Below are positions 1-10,494 of a DNA stretch of 64,000 nucleotides, in pieces. The stretch comes from Benincasa hispida. Its lineage: Eukaryota; Streptophyta; Magnoliopsida; Cucurbitales; Cucurbitaceae. The notes below the pieces were generated by a model. That model had not been told where the DNA came from. It made no database searches and was given only the letters and a program-made list of their open reading frames with translations. The DNA lies in NCBI RefSeq assembly GCF_009727055.1, contig NC_052351.1:62450367-62514366 (forward strand), read 5' to 3'. Both the position numbers and the translations under genes were made by a program. The number at the start of each line of letters is the position of its first letter. Positions within the stretch are counted from its first letter, which is position 1.

Positions 1-577
1 TTTTTTTTTCTTTTCATCTTATTCTTGAGAGAGTGTTTTGTATTGTGAGGATAAACTTGTTGAGTGCTTAAACTTGTAAATCCACTCTAGTGAGAGTTGT
101 ATTGTGTTCTTCAAAAATTCTAACATTTGTAACGGTTTGATCCTAAACCGTGGAAAGGATCGAGTTTGCTCTTGAACCCGTAAAAGGAGCGGTGGTGTAA
201 CGGTTGGCCTCTAATTCGTGGAAAGAGTCGGAAAGATTTTATTCAAATTTCCAAGAGGCGCTTAGGGAGTGGAGTAGGTCGAGTTTGACGGAACCACTAT
301 AAAAATTACGTTGTCTTCTTCTTTAACTCTTTCCTTTTTATTTTTGCAATTAATTTAAGAAATTTATTGTATGTTTTAGTTTGTTCTTATTTATTTTCTA
401 AAATTTGATAGAATTAAATTATCACTTTTTTTTTGTCATCTTATTTATTGCATAAATTGAATTTTTCTTATTATTTATAAAAAGTGTATCAATATGTTTA
501 ATTGGGTTAATTTAGAAAAAAAGTTAATTAAACCCTATTCACCCCCCTCTAGGGTTGCCATATCGATCTAACATTCG
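1..577. repeat. LTR-like retroelement fragment
   Basis: There is no open reading frame of interest. The stretch is AT-rich and includes pyrimidine tracts. Near 540-560 it has a C-rich motif (cacccccctctagggttgcc) of the kind I associate with ends of plant copia-type LTRs. It stops where recognisable copia RNase H sequence in reverse orientation begins, at about 578. The family assignment is inference; the left end lies outside the window. Confidence 0.35.
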
Positions 578-825
578 ACAGCAGTCCAATGGCGATGTCA
601 TGGGTTAGATTGGAACCTGCTGACAATTCCAACTGCAAAGCATATGTCAGGACATGTACACAACATAGCATACATCAGTCTCCCAACTACTGATACATAT
701 GGAATTTTTTTCATTTCCTCAACTTCTTGAGGTATCTTAGGACAATTCTCCTTCGACAAATGAATTCTATGTCTAAAAGGTAACATACGCTTTTTGGAAT
801 TTTGCATATTATACCTTGACAACAT
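578..825 (-). pseudogene. copia-1 RNase H-proximal pol fragment
   Basis: The minus-strand frame encodes the region following RT in copia polyproteins, including PYVSVVGRLMYAMLCTCPDI followed by AVGIVSRF. This is the conserved 'GSLMYAM...RPDIA.AV...SRF' block between RT and RNase H. A homologous stretch lies in copia-3 at 42900-43124. The RNase H catalytic core itself is missing, because the element ends at about 578. It is clearly a fragment. Confidence 0.75.
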
Positions 826-876
826 TTTGTCAATTTAAGATGCCTGAGATAGTGCTAGGGTTCTGTTCTTGAGATT

Positions 877-1250
877 TCAAAAAATTTGAATCCCAAGATC
901 ATATTGAGCATCTCCCAAATCTTTCATTTGAAATTGTGATGCTAACCATCTCTTTACACTAGTAAGGAAAGTTGTCTCATTCCCAATGAGCAAGATATCA
1001 TTAACATAAAGTACCAGGAAAGCTATAGTTTGGTTGACTATCTTCTTGTATATACAAGATTTGTCAACTTTCTGTTCAAAGCCATAAGACTTGATTGCAA
1101 TGTCAAAACTTATATTCCAGGATCTAGAAGCTTGTTTCAACCCATAAATGGATCTTTTAATCTTACAAACCTTTTGTTCTTGACTCTGTTCAATGAACCC
1201 TTCTAGTTGAGACATGAAAATACTTTCATCATGATGGCCATTTAAGAAAG
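877..1250 (-). pseudogene. copia-1 reverse transcriptase fragment
   Basis: The minus-strand translation carries the copia RT hallmarks RSIYGLKQASRSWN (about residues 21-34 of the open frame) and FLVLYVNDILLIGN (about 67-80), then QFQMKDLGDA. The catalytic box normally reads Y-[VI]-D-D. Here it is YVND, because the codon at 1000-1002 encodes Asn in place of the first Asp, which should abolish polymerase activity. The frame is cut upstream by a stop or frameshift near 1216-1260, so the N-terminal RT fingers are disconnected. copia-3 keeps YIDD at the matching place. Confidence 0.85.
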
Positions 1251-1492
1251 CTGTATTGACATTTATTTTCTATATTTCATAGTCATAATATGTGGCAATG
1301 AAAAAAATTATTCTTATAGATTTTATCATAGCAACAGGAGAGAAATTTTCTTCATAGTCCACCCACTCTCTTTGAGTAAAACTTTTTTCCACGAGTATGG
1401 CTTTATAGGGATATGCCAGTTTAGTCTCGCTTTCTCTTGTAGATCCATTTACAACCTATAGATTTAATCCCATGTAGTTGATTTACAAGTTT

Positions 1493-2626
1493 TCAGACAG
1501 AATTAAAGTACATTGGCTCCATTTCTATGTCCATGGCTTTTATCCATTGTTCCCTATCAACATCTTCCATTGACATTTTAAAGATCAATGGATCCTCTAG
1601 ACCATCATCAGATATGATGTCCTGAGTTTCTATTAAATCCATGTAGCATTCAGGCTGTTGAACAACCCACCCACTACGTCGAGGCATTCTCAACTCTTGA
1701 GAAGGATGTGATGGGGCAACAATTGTTGTTGATGGACCAACTTGATCAACAACTTTTATTGATTTGTCTGTAGTATCTTTGGTCATTTCTTTCAATATTA
1801 GTTTACTGCGAGGTTGATGATTCCTAATATGATCTTCTTCCAAGAACAACCCACCTTTTGTTTCCTTGGGTTATCCTATAAATAGGCATAATTTTGAAAG
1901 TCATTCCAATTTCTTAGGGTTTTACACCAACATGTGTGTTGGACATCCTTAGATTCAGAAGTGACGTAAACTAGTTTTACGTCCTCTCCATAACTCATAC
2001 GGTGTTTTTGAAACACTTTTTGAGGGAACCATCTTTAGAATATATACAACAGTCTGTACTGCATACCCCCAAAAGGATTGAGCTAACTGAGCATAACTCA
2101 TGATCGAACGAACCATGTCTAATAAGTTTTGATTTCTCCTTTCTGCAACACTATTTTGCTGTGGTGTTCCAGGTGCTGTAAGTTGGGATTGAATTCCATG
2201 ATCTATTAAATAATTATGGATTTGTAAATCTATATACTCAACACCTCGATCTGATTAACGTGTTTTAATTCTTTTACCTAATAAGTTTTCAACTTCTATC
2301 TTAAATTCTCTGAACTTTTTGAGAGTTTCAGACTTGTGACTCATTAAGTAAATATAGCCATATCTTGAATAGTCATCAACAAAATTGACGAAATATTCAT
2401 ATCCACCTCGAGATTTTACATTCATCAGACCACAAAGGTCTGAATGTATAAGTTCTAGGGGTTCTTTGGCACGAAGACCTTTTCTAGAAATAGATCTTTT
2501 AGTCATTTTTTCTTCTAGACATGATTCACACGGGGGTACAGAACTATCTTCTAACTTATTTAGATGACCGTTTTTAACTAATCTCTCAATCCTATTGAGA
2601 TTTATGTGACCAAGACTGAGATGCAA
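1493..2626 (-). pseudogene. copia-1 GAG-pre-integrase and integrase with linker to RT
   Basis: At 2255-2626 the minus strand encodes a GAG-pre-integrase segment (LGHINLNRIERLVKNGHL, then a PPCESC zinc-like pair) and the start of the integrase core (HSDLCG with the first catalytic Asp, FVDDYSRYGYIYLM). An in-frame stop follows KRIKTR at about 2257. The rest of the core is still readable to about 1990 (SDRG with the second Asp; TPQQN then AERRN with the catalytic Glu; ELWRGRK), interrupted by further stops. Positions 1493-1849 hold the linker before RT (NHQPRSKL; RMPRRSGWVVQQPE). All three catalytic acidic residues can be found, but in broken frames. Confidence 0.8.
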
Positions 2627-2879
2627 AAAATAGGCGTTAGGACAAATTTTCCCTCTTTTATTTTGAGTTTCTGTTATTTAAATCATCTCTATATTTAAAA
2701 TGGCTTTTGCTTCAATTGGTTTTAGCACATACAAGTATTTTCAAGTCTAGTAGAACAAATATGAACAACTCTTGAAAAAAACGAACACTTCATTAATTTA
2801 AAAGATATTTTATACATATTTCCTAATAGACAAGATGTCGAGATCAAGTTTCTTTTCATTCTGAGTACATAATATACAT

Positions 2880-3115
2880 TCTTTCACAAAATAAAAGATT
2901 CTCCAAAAAATAACTTGATATCTCTCACTACTTCAGTTGAAATGACTTCTCTTATTCCCACCTTGAATGTCATTTCGTGTTTTGAGACTTGAGTCTATGA
3001 ACTAGTTTCCTGTAGAAAAGTGCAAACATGGTTAGCAGTGCTTGAATCTAATATCCAGGTTAAGTGAGAATGTTCCACTAAGCATATTTCAACTACAAGT
3101 AAATATGATTTACCT
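2880..3115 (-). pseudogene. copia-1 aspartic protease remnant
   Basis: Minus-strand translation around 3030-3065 gives WILDSSTANHVC, matching the copia protease active-site block, normally WILDSGA(T/S)NHVC. The catalytic D-S-G has become D-S-S, and stops occur on both sides. It lies between gag and GAG-pre-integrase, as expected for a copia polyprotein. Only this short block is convincing; the sequence between it and 2630 decays into stops. Confidence 0.55.
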
Positions 3116-3242
3116 TATTTAGCCTTTTCAACTCTCTTTTTCAGCCCAATATGTTAAAATAAACCATCATGTCTAGGACATGCTCTCTGACATTGGTTCC
3201 ATCTTTCATACGTGAGTTATAAACATATTTTATAGCCTCATG

Positions 3243-3572
3243 TCACACAAAAGATGATGGTTGCTTGAACATTTCTTTCAATGATGCCATAATTTCACGG
3301 ACAGTGGGCATGGCTTCATGTTTCTTGTTGAGCACATCAAATATGCTTGCCAAGATATAGGCTCTTGCCTTCTCATTAGCCCTTACCCATCTATCATAAA
3401 CTTCCCGAACATTTTGGTTAGTATTTGAACCGAGAAGAGGAGGACATTCCTTCGTTAAAACAAACCTCAGGTTGTCAAATACTAATATTGTATTTATATT
3501 TGATTTCCAATTAGAGTAACCTTCTCTATTGAATTTTTCGGAAGCTAGAAGTTGTATAATCGAGTTTGACAT
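3243..3572 (-). pseudogene. copia-1 gag N-terminal region
   Basis: The frame encodes a UBN2-type copia gag. It starts MSNSIIQLLASEKFNREGY at 3572, then a WKSN block, the segment LRFVLTKECP, and YDRWVRANEKARAYILASI. I prefer the start at 3572 over an upstream in-frame ATG at 3647, because the residual gag start in copia-3 (about 46877) also begins MSNS. The frame ends in a TGA at 3243 caused by a small indel; further gag sequence continues in another frame to about 3160. In the family, gag forms the cytoplasmic virus-like particle. This copy is truncated. Confidence 0.75.
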
Positions 3573-3660
3573 TGCTGAAAAATAAACAAATTCTATCAAA
3601 TTTATGCATTTAAACCCAATTTTAGCAAAAAGTAATAAAGTACCCATATTTCTTTATTTA

Positions 3661-5499
3661 TTTGCAGTGTTACTTTAGTGATTTAGAATAGATGTTACCG
3701 AGAGACAGTCAAATATTCTTTCACAGAAGCAAGATAATCTTGACTAAATACTATATCTAGAATAACTTTTATTCCTATAGTTCGTTTCGTTACCATTTTC
3801 AGTCAAGAACTTTACTAACCTTTAGTAACTCTTATAAGTATGACCCACCATTTTCAGAACTTATAGAATGGTATGAATATGCCTCCGATTTGGAAGAAAA
3901 TGTTTAAGACAAAACTATAAGACCTTATTCATCTCTGAAGCTTGGGTTGTTCCGAATCCTATGTTATAACCCTCCGAAGGGATCGCCGTAGTTAACGACT
4001 AGCTAGTGCCGCCTAAAAACATCAGCAGGCGTAACATCGGAATCTCATGGTTCAAACTAATGGAGGAGACCGTATAATATGTTGACACATTTCCTTCACC
4101 CACTTACTATAAACTACTTCCCCTATTCACCTTGTTATTGACCCATGCAAACACTTTCTGAATGGAGCAGTCGTGGTAAAAACGACACAAAGCCGAGCAC
4201 GGATCTCACGATGTGAACTCTGGGGCCGTGAGAGCTAAAAATGATATGTCGAATATATCTGTTAATCTCTCACTGAAGTGTTCTGAAGGTTTGGATATTC
4301 TTTTACTTAGGTATATCCCAGCTAATTTTAAACAACCTAAGTCTATATGATTTTATCCAAGTATAACGTTTATATTTGGATTTTAACCTACGATGTCTAT
4401 GTGTAAACAAATTTTAAACCTCACATTGCTCACGCAAGCTCATAAAACCAGTTGAAAATGCTCAATATGTTGGTCATAATCCCCAAGTAGGAGGTGTTAC
4501 GTAAACAGTCAACTTAAGTACCTCCAACCATAGACAGGATTATAAACCGATTGAGTTTGTAACCTATTTTAACTATTAAAACAAGTGGTTCACCTACGTG
4601 AGCATGCAGCTAATCTTTGTTATGGATTTTAAATGTCTAACCGAATTTTATAACAACTTATGAAACTTTTTAGACATACTTTACATCCATAACATACATC
4701 AGATATCTCATGATTTAATATAACACTTATATTAAAACTTCTGAAACCCTAAACATGCATACCATATATTATAACACCTTATAACATACTTTCAATGCAT
4801 GTAGCATGCTTCCCATGGTGGGATTTTAAATCTACATGGCATACTTATATACACATACAAGATTTATTTAATTACAACATATATCACATGCATAAATAAA
4901 TGAACTCAAACTGATACGATTTTAGTTTTGGCATTTTCAAGCAAAAGAAATGCCTAATTATTACATAAAACCACCAAAACTTGCTCCAAAACACTTATAG
5001 ACTGCTCGAACCGCCTCGAACCAGACGCGAACCTCTCGAACCAGACCTTCAATGCTCAAAATTGGGCTGAACTGGGCTTAATCAGGTTGAACTAGGCCTC
5101 TTTGACCCGACTGGCTGGATCAATTCACTTGAACTGGTGGTTTTGGACGTACGCGTGCATGCTGGGCTTGGATGAATAGCATCGCATCCCAACATTGCAA
5201 CGCCATTGGATGTTCTTCATGATTATGGGCTGGAGCATGAACAACATCGTGACGCTCCAAGGACAACATCACGACGTTGTGAGGCAATGGCTGAAACTTC
5301 AGTTTTTATTGCCAACCTTTGCTGCTTCTTTCTTCAATTACACCATAATTTCAACTCTAATGTCTCCAATCGAATTATAGACACTTAAGCACACATTAAG
5401 ACCCATCAATCAAGACCCATTACAAGAATTACAACACAAAGGAAGAGAATTTAATGCCAAAAATTAAAAAAACCATATCAGTTCAAAAAACACCCACTA
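3661..5499 (-). other. copia-1 5' leader (untranslated), minus strand
   Basis: This 1.8-kb non-coding stretch lies between gag and the primer binding site of copia-1. The same sequence recurs as a leader in copia-2 (14130-15477), copia-3 (46880-49095) and, in plus orientation, at 20828-22607 and 24026-25085. It contains one copy (about 4150-4230) of the family's repeated stem-loop module. The remainder of the leader resumes at 8930-8969 after the nested element. Confidence 0.7.
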
Positions 5500-6369
5500 T
5501 GTCACACCCCCTCCCAGATTACCCTTTAGACCTTCAAGGAGATGTGACCACAGCAGTTACCAATCCTCTTGCTGGTACTTACTATCTACTATCTTGTTTA
5601 ACCTGACTTAGAACCTTGATATGCATATATATATATATATACACTCAAACATCAACTTGTGACAAATGACAAACATTAACAGAGTTCTACATTACTCTTC
5701 ATTCGTACAACTTATACACTTTACATAAGCAGTAAGCCCAACACACTCAATTAGTCCCTAAAAGACATAATACATGCATACTACTTTATACAAAACCCTC
5801 ACTTAGACTTTTAAAATTTTGGTCTTGAGTGGCAGAGCAATAGCAGAGTCGTCTTCTAGGGAGTGACTGCTACTTGTGGAGAAGACATTTAAACAGAGTG
5901 AGCTAGAAGCCCAGTGAGTGACTAACCTTTGAAGTATGAAAGACATATATATCAATCATACTTAATAAAGAGATCATGAACTGAAAAACGTAGCTGAAAA
6001 CTGAGAAATTAGCCAAGCAAGAAATTACATAAAACTTCTCTACTATAATTTAATCATAACATAGGCATCATAGGCATCAGCTCTAGGAGGCCCTTAAGCC
6101 TCAGCTTCCACATTAAATATCTTCACAAGAGAGTGACTCCTCTGGTTTGCTCTTGAGCGTAACATTACTGAACCTCTGCTTGGTTGGGGGAGGGACCCTC
6201 CAGCCCAACTTCCATTATCACCTTAGTTGAGGTTTGTCACTTTGGACCATTACTTATTTCTTTAACTGTAACTCATCGAACAACTTCATAACACTTGAAA
6301 CATAAAACATAATAACATTTCGTGGATACTTCCTGAATCTTAGTTGAGAACGAGCATTCATCGCTCAAG

Positions 6370-6590
6370 CTCCCAATGTCTGTATCACGCCAAGAGACCC
6401 ATACTTTGGCCTTGGTTATTAAAATATAGCCTTGGAGACCCATACATCGACCTCTCAAATATGGCCTAAGAGACCCATAATTCGGCCTTTTCTTCTGAAC
6501 CTTGCATTGCACGTGGATTTATTAAGTACTGTCAACACCTTAGGTACTTCTTGGACACCTTCCATACTTTCGGTATCCGACTTACTAAAG
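6370..6590. repeat. Hairpin-rich repeats inside gypsy solo LTR
   Basis: The phrase 'gagacccata..t.cggcc' recurs three times (about 6388, 6437, 6469). It is followed by inverted repeats AAGTAC/GTACTT around 6523-6548 and GGACACC/GGTATCC around 6549-6575. Equivalent sequence recurs at 33110-33310 and 36540-36715, and is greatly elaborated at 26694-26906. Confidence 0.5.
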
Positions 6591-6603
6591 ACATATCATG
6601 CTT

Positions 6604-6650
6604 TAGCATCATATATATTATAAATTTAGCATCATATATATTATAAATTT
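6604..6650. repeat. 24-bp tandem duplication
   Basis: Two adjacent copies of tagcatcatatatattata plus aattt are directly visible, inside the solo LTR. Confidence 0.8.
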
Positions 6651-8389
6651 TCAGCACGTAGCTTTTAGCTTAGCATTTGTGGAAACTTAGCTACAGTGTT
6701 TAGAATGCATGCTCCAACATAGAATACTTTATATGGAATAAGGCTATCATATTTCCTTGGCATACGATTGAACAAGTACATACTTGAGGAAAATGCTAAG
6801 CAATCTCATGAAGCTTAATTGCTTGAAACCTATAAACTTATAAAAAAATTATCATTAAATGACATAGTTTATCCCTCTTCATAGTCCTTGCTAATACGGA
6901 GCCAACTCAACGCATAGAATTCTTCATTACAAGTTTTACTAAGACTTGAATTCATCTCTTGGGATGTGGATTCTCTATCCATCATCTTCCTAGTCATATT
7001 GACCCTACGTGTACGTAGCTAGGATCCCATCATCAACCATCTCTAAACTCGGTTACCAATTTGAGGTATTGAGCTAAACATACTTTACTAGGAGTCCTTC
7101 ACCTAGACCTCACACTTAGCTTGTCTTATAGAGCCGCCTTTCCCCTAGTAGCATACGCTAACCATTCAAATTCTGTCTAGGGCAACATACTTCATAAGCA
7201 CTAGACATTAATTACTTAAGAAAATCATGCCTGGACCATAACTATCCATACTCTATAAGTTATTAACCTACCAAGCATTCGTAAACAACAGTAAAGTTAA
7301 TAGCTAGGTAAACGGATAAGGCTGGCTATCAATAAGTGACTTTTCATAAAAGCATGTCTTGTTAGATCATTCATAAACGTTTGTAAACATTAGAGTCACT
7401 CATAGTCTTTGGGAACTCCTTTTAAGATTGATGAGCTTTTCCTACTAATGTCAACCCTGTGAACACATCAAATTACTTTAGTTACTAGTCATGGTTTCCC
7501 TTTTTAGATCCGCTTTCAGAATTAAGCTCACATTTATACAATTTGCTTTCAAATCTTCGTAACTTACCTTAGAGCGTTGGGTACTTAGTCGAATTTAAAA
7601 GGGCTTAAACTTCAGCGGGTTGCCTCCTTGCTAACGCCCAACCCCGTACATAGTAAGGTTTTTGAGGTGCCAATCCCATGTTTAGCAAGTAGTTGTCTGT
7701 TTGCCCCACAAATTTCAGATTTAGCTTTTAATGTCAATAACTTGAAATCCAGAACTCGTTTTAAGAAAATTCATTCTTCAAATAGCTAGGAATTATGTTA
7801 GCAATGCTCAAAATTTTAGGTTAAAAATCTTTGTGTTTTGACTTAGAGCTTTAAATCTTGCTCAGTGGCCCTAGACTGCGAAGCTTCATGCTTGTTCAAC
7901 ACTTTCTAAGTTTAGCTTCTAAAATATGTAATTCAAATCCCAGGCCTTATCTTGCAAAATTTCATTCTACAAACTTACTCATAAGGGTGAAAACAATATT
8001 ACACTAAATTTTCAGCTTGAACTTCCATGTGGTTTGGTCTAGATCTACGTTTCTTCATCCATTCTCTGAAAACGCCTGAAAAATGAACCTTCGACTCTTC
8101 CTTCCTTATCTAGCCCTCTTTCTGGTGAGATCTCCCTTCTAAAGGCTCGATTTCAGAAACTAGACTCGTAGAGCTTTCCAATGGTAATAATTTCATCTGG
8201 TTTGCTCGATCAAATCATCCAAAACAAGCCTTTGAAGTTCTCTTCCTTTTTATACTACTGTCCAGCCCTTTACATGAAATCTCCTTAAGCCACCTCACCC
8301 ACTAGTGGAGATCAAGGACGAAGATTCAACCATCTGTCCAGGTAACTAAAAGAGAAGTCTAAAATTGAGCGTTTCAAGAAACTCGATCC

Positions 8390-8710
8390 TCGCTGGGAAA
8401 ACTCGATGGAGAGAGGTCCTTACTCGATGGAAAATTTCAAGGCTCTCTGTTAAATAATCGATGGGAGGACTCACTACTCAATGAGGAAACTCGGTGCTGG
8501 TAGCTTGCTCAATGCACGCTTCTCACTCAATGCTTGAACTCGACACGCGATCTTTCCTCACTTACCCTTGACGCTCGCCTCCTTCCTCGCTCACTTATAC
8601 TCAACACTCGGCAGCCTTTACTCAATGCTCGAACCTTCTCGGTTACTCATACTTGACACTCGGCAGCATTTACTTGATGCTCTCCTGGCGCTCACTTGAT
8701 GCTCAAACAC
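8390..8710. repeat. Degenerate ACTCGATG minisatellite in LTR
   Basis: Irregular repetition of 'actcgatg', 'ctcgatgg' and 'cactcggcagc' words with a spacing of roughly 12-40 bp. The same array sits at the same place in three other LTR copies of this family (29525-29870, 37895-38240, and weaker traces elsewhere). Confidence 0.7.
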
Positions 8711-8969
8711 CCTTCAGCACGACCAACACTTAGCCAGAAATTCTCTTTGTAAGGCTAGATTAGTACGTAACTGAGAGTTAAGTTCCCATACTTAAACATT
8801 TTTCCCTTTCAAACTTATCCTTTACCTCAATTTCACAAATCCGATCTAACTTAAACATTTAACCCAACATTTTTCTTACTTAAACAATAGACATCGTGAA
8901 AAAGGGGAAAGTGAGGTGTGAGTTTTATACACCAAGCCAAAATTAACTCAAATTGAATGTTTAAATGAT

Positions 8970-8981
8970 GCTCTGATACCA
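8970..8981 (-). promoter_or_regulatory. Primer binding site of copia-1
   Basis: The minus strand reads TGGTATCAGAGC, complementary to the 3' end of plant initiator methionine tRNA, the standard primer for copia elements. It is separated by two bases from the LTR end (...TAACA at 8984). Confidence 0.9.
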
Positions 8982-8983
8982 AT

Positions 8984-9686
8984 TGTTAGTTTAAAGAAAC
9001 ATACAGCGAAAGAAAACAGGACCATTAGGTATTCTAATTCCTCAATTTTTACTACAAATTAAGCATGCTCATCGGGTATCAGGAGGGTTTCATTACATAC
9101 CTTTGAAGATCCACTTCTTCAACAAGATTCAGTTGCAATCTTCTCCAAATCTTGCCATGGACCACCACTAGAGCTTCCGTACTATTTTCTAGGAGCCTTA
9201 GATTGAGTTGTGGGACTCAAAACAAGCTTGAATTTAGGAAAATTGGAGGAGAGGTACAAGTTTATTAGCTGTGAAGAACCCTTTTTCAGCTTGAAATTTT
9301 AGCAGAATTTCAGTAGCATTTGCATGCCTTCTTGAGCTAAAGTTCAGTGTATATTTATATAGATTCAACATGCAATCACATTGCATCTTAAAGCTCCACC
9401 ACTTGCTTGAATTTTGATGAAGAACCAGAAATGGAAAGGTGACTAAGCTTCTTTGTTTGAAGAAGTGGGAAAATCCCACCTTTCGAAAAAACCAATTTCT
9501 CCAAATTTATTTTTATTTTGAAAAATGATTTCCACAAAATCAAAATTATTTTCAATTTTAATTCTTTTAATTAAAAGTAAAATTTTATTAATTTTACAAA
9601 ATTAATTCAATATTTAATCTTTTAATAAAATTAATAATAAATAATTAATTCTATTAATTTAATATCAAATATTAAATTAAAATCTC
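8984..9686 (-). repeat. copia-1 5' LTR, partial
   Basis: Sense is minus. It abuts the primer binding site and matches the 3' part of the family LTR (compare 17590-18290 and, reversed, 20150-20827). The LTR is cut off at about 9686, where repeat B begins, so its 5' half is missing here. Confidence 0.75.
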
Positions 9687-10494
9687 TAACTAGGTCATAA
9701 TGACATTCATGCAATTTTTTTTTAAAAAAATTGGGTAGTCATTTTAATATAAAATAAAAAATATATTAAAAAAATAAAACACAACTAATATAATTTAAGG
9801 AATGCTAAAAAAATTCGGGATCACTTAAAACTTAATGAGAAAAAAGCATATAAATTTAAAACCTCTAACTTGAATGTTCAAAATAAAACCATCCCCAAAA
9901 TCTTGAAAACATGAAACTATGCAGAAGGAATTGTTCCAATTAACATAACATCCATCAAGTGTCTAGTACACTCTTTCTCTCACCTTAAAAACAATATAAG
10001 AATACACAGGTTACTAGGGTAGGATAAGGTTATGAAATCACATGCAAATGAATGTCCATACCTAGACAATCCTAAACTTGTGTATTCAAGTTCAACATAT
10101 ATGATCATTTGAGTGAACAAGTAAACCTATCCTACCGTAGGTGATGTATTCATACAATTTGGTGATTATGAAGAAACACAAATTAGTGGATCTGTGGACA
10201 CACAAAACTGGTGGACGCAAAGGCATACAAACTGGTGAACCCAAACACAATATAGGGTGTACATAGCTACTAATAAAAGGGTAATTATCACTAAATTTAT
10301 CTAGCATGCAACATGTAGTAAAAAGGTCCCACAATATAGAATCATATCATAATAACTCATGAAATTCATAGTTTGCTCAGGAAATCTCTTCAATTGTGAG
10401 AAATATAAAATGTGAACTTTTCCAATGTTGCTTAGCCATGCCTATATATAATTTCATGGCACAAGGATATTTCAGTCGCAGGGTCATTTACGAT
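9687..10494 (-). repeat. Repeat B, unclassified, inverted copy
   Basis: Positions 9687-10330 are homologous, in reverse orientation, to 38872-39290 plus 39329-39461, and its edge also matches 39880-39960. Shared phrases (reverse strand) include 'gtctaggtatggacattcat' and 'ggtgagagaaagagtgtac'. There is no coding potential and no recognisable termini. Positions 10331-10494 hold nothing I can assign. Confidence 0.6.

Larger units (their letters stand above)
5500..8929 (-). mobile_element. Gypsy-type solo LTR nested in the copia-1 leader
   Basis: This 3.4-kb block interrupts the copia leader. The leader reads continuously (cacccac / accaagccaaaa) when the block is removed, as shown by the uninterrupted plus-strand copies at 20871 and 24061. 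The flanks are CACTA on the left and CACCA on the right, a 5-bp target duplication with one mismatch. In window orientation it begins TGTCACACCCC and ends GAGTTTTATA (probably from ...TTTTACA). Comparison with the pol at 30140-30960 shows that the family's sense strand is minus. It contains no coding sequence. It holds a degenerate ACTCGATG-type array at 8390-8710 and hairpin-forming repeats at 6370-6590. Confidence 0.75.
578..9686 (-). mobile_element. copia-1: decayed Ty1/copia retrotransposon, minus strand
   Basis: Read on the minus strand from high to low coordinates, this has the Ty1/copia order: partial 5' LTR (8984-9686), primer binding site (8970-8981), long untranslated leader (split into 8930-8969 and 3661-5499 by a nested gypsy solo LTR), gag, protease remnant, integrase, RT, RNase H fragment. 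Integrase preceding RT identifies it as copia rather than gypsy. Every domain is broken by stops or frameshifts, and no 3' LTR is seen at the low-coordinate end. It is a non-autonomous fossil. Confidence 0.85.

Noticed and set aside
8390..8710. Possible CRISPR-like or regularly spaced repeat array
   Set aside because: Repeats are short, degenerate and irregularly spaced inside a plant LTR; there are no unique spacers of constant length and no associated genes.
5500..8929. CACTA as left-flank terminus of a DNA transposon (cacta at 5495)
   Set aside because: The CACTA there is the 5-bp target duplication (CACCA on the other side) of a gypsy LTR; no matching inverted terminus or subterminal repeats exist.
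8970..8981. tRNA gene match
   Set aside because: Only a 12-base primer binding site; there is no cloverleaf, and the same holds for the other sites at 20830, 24028, 49096 and 56744.
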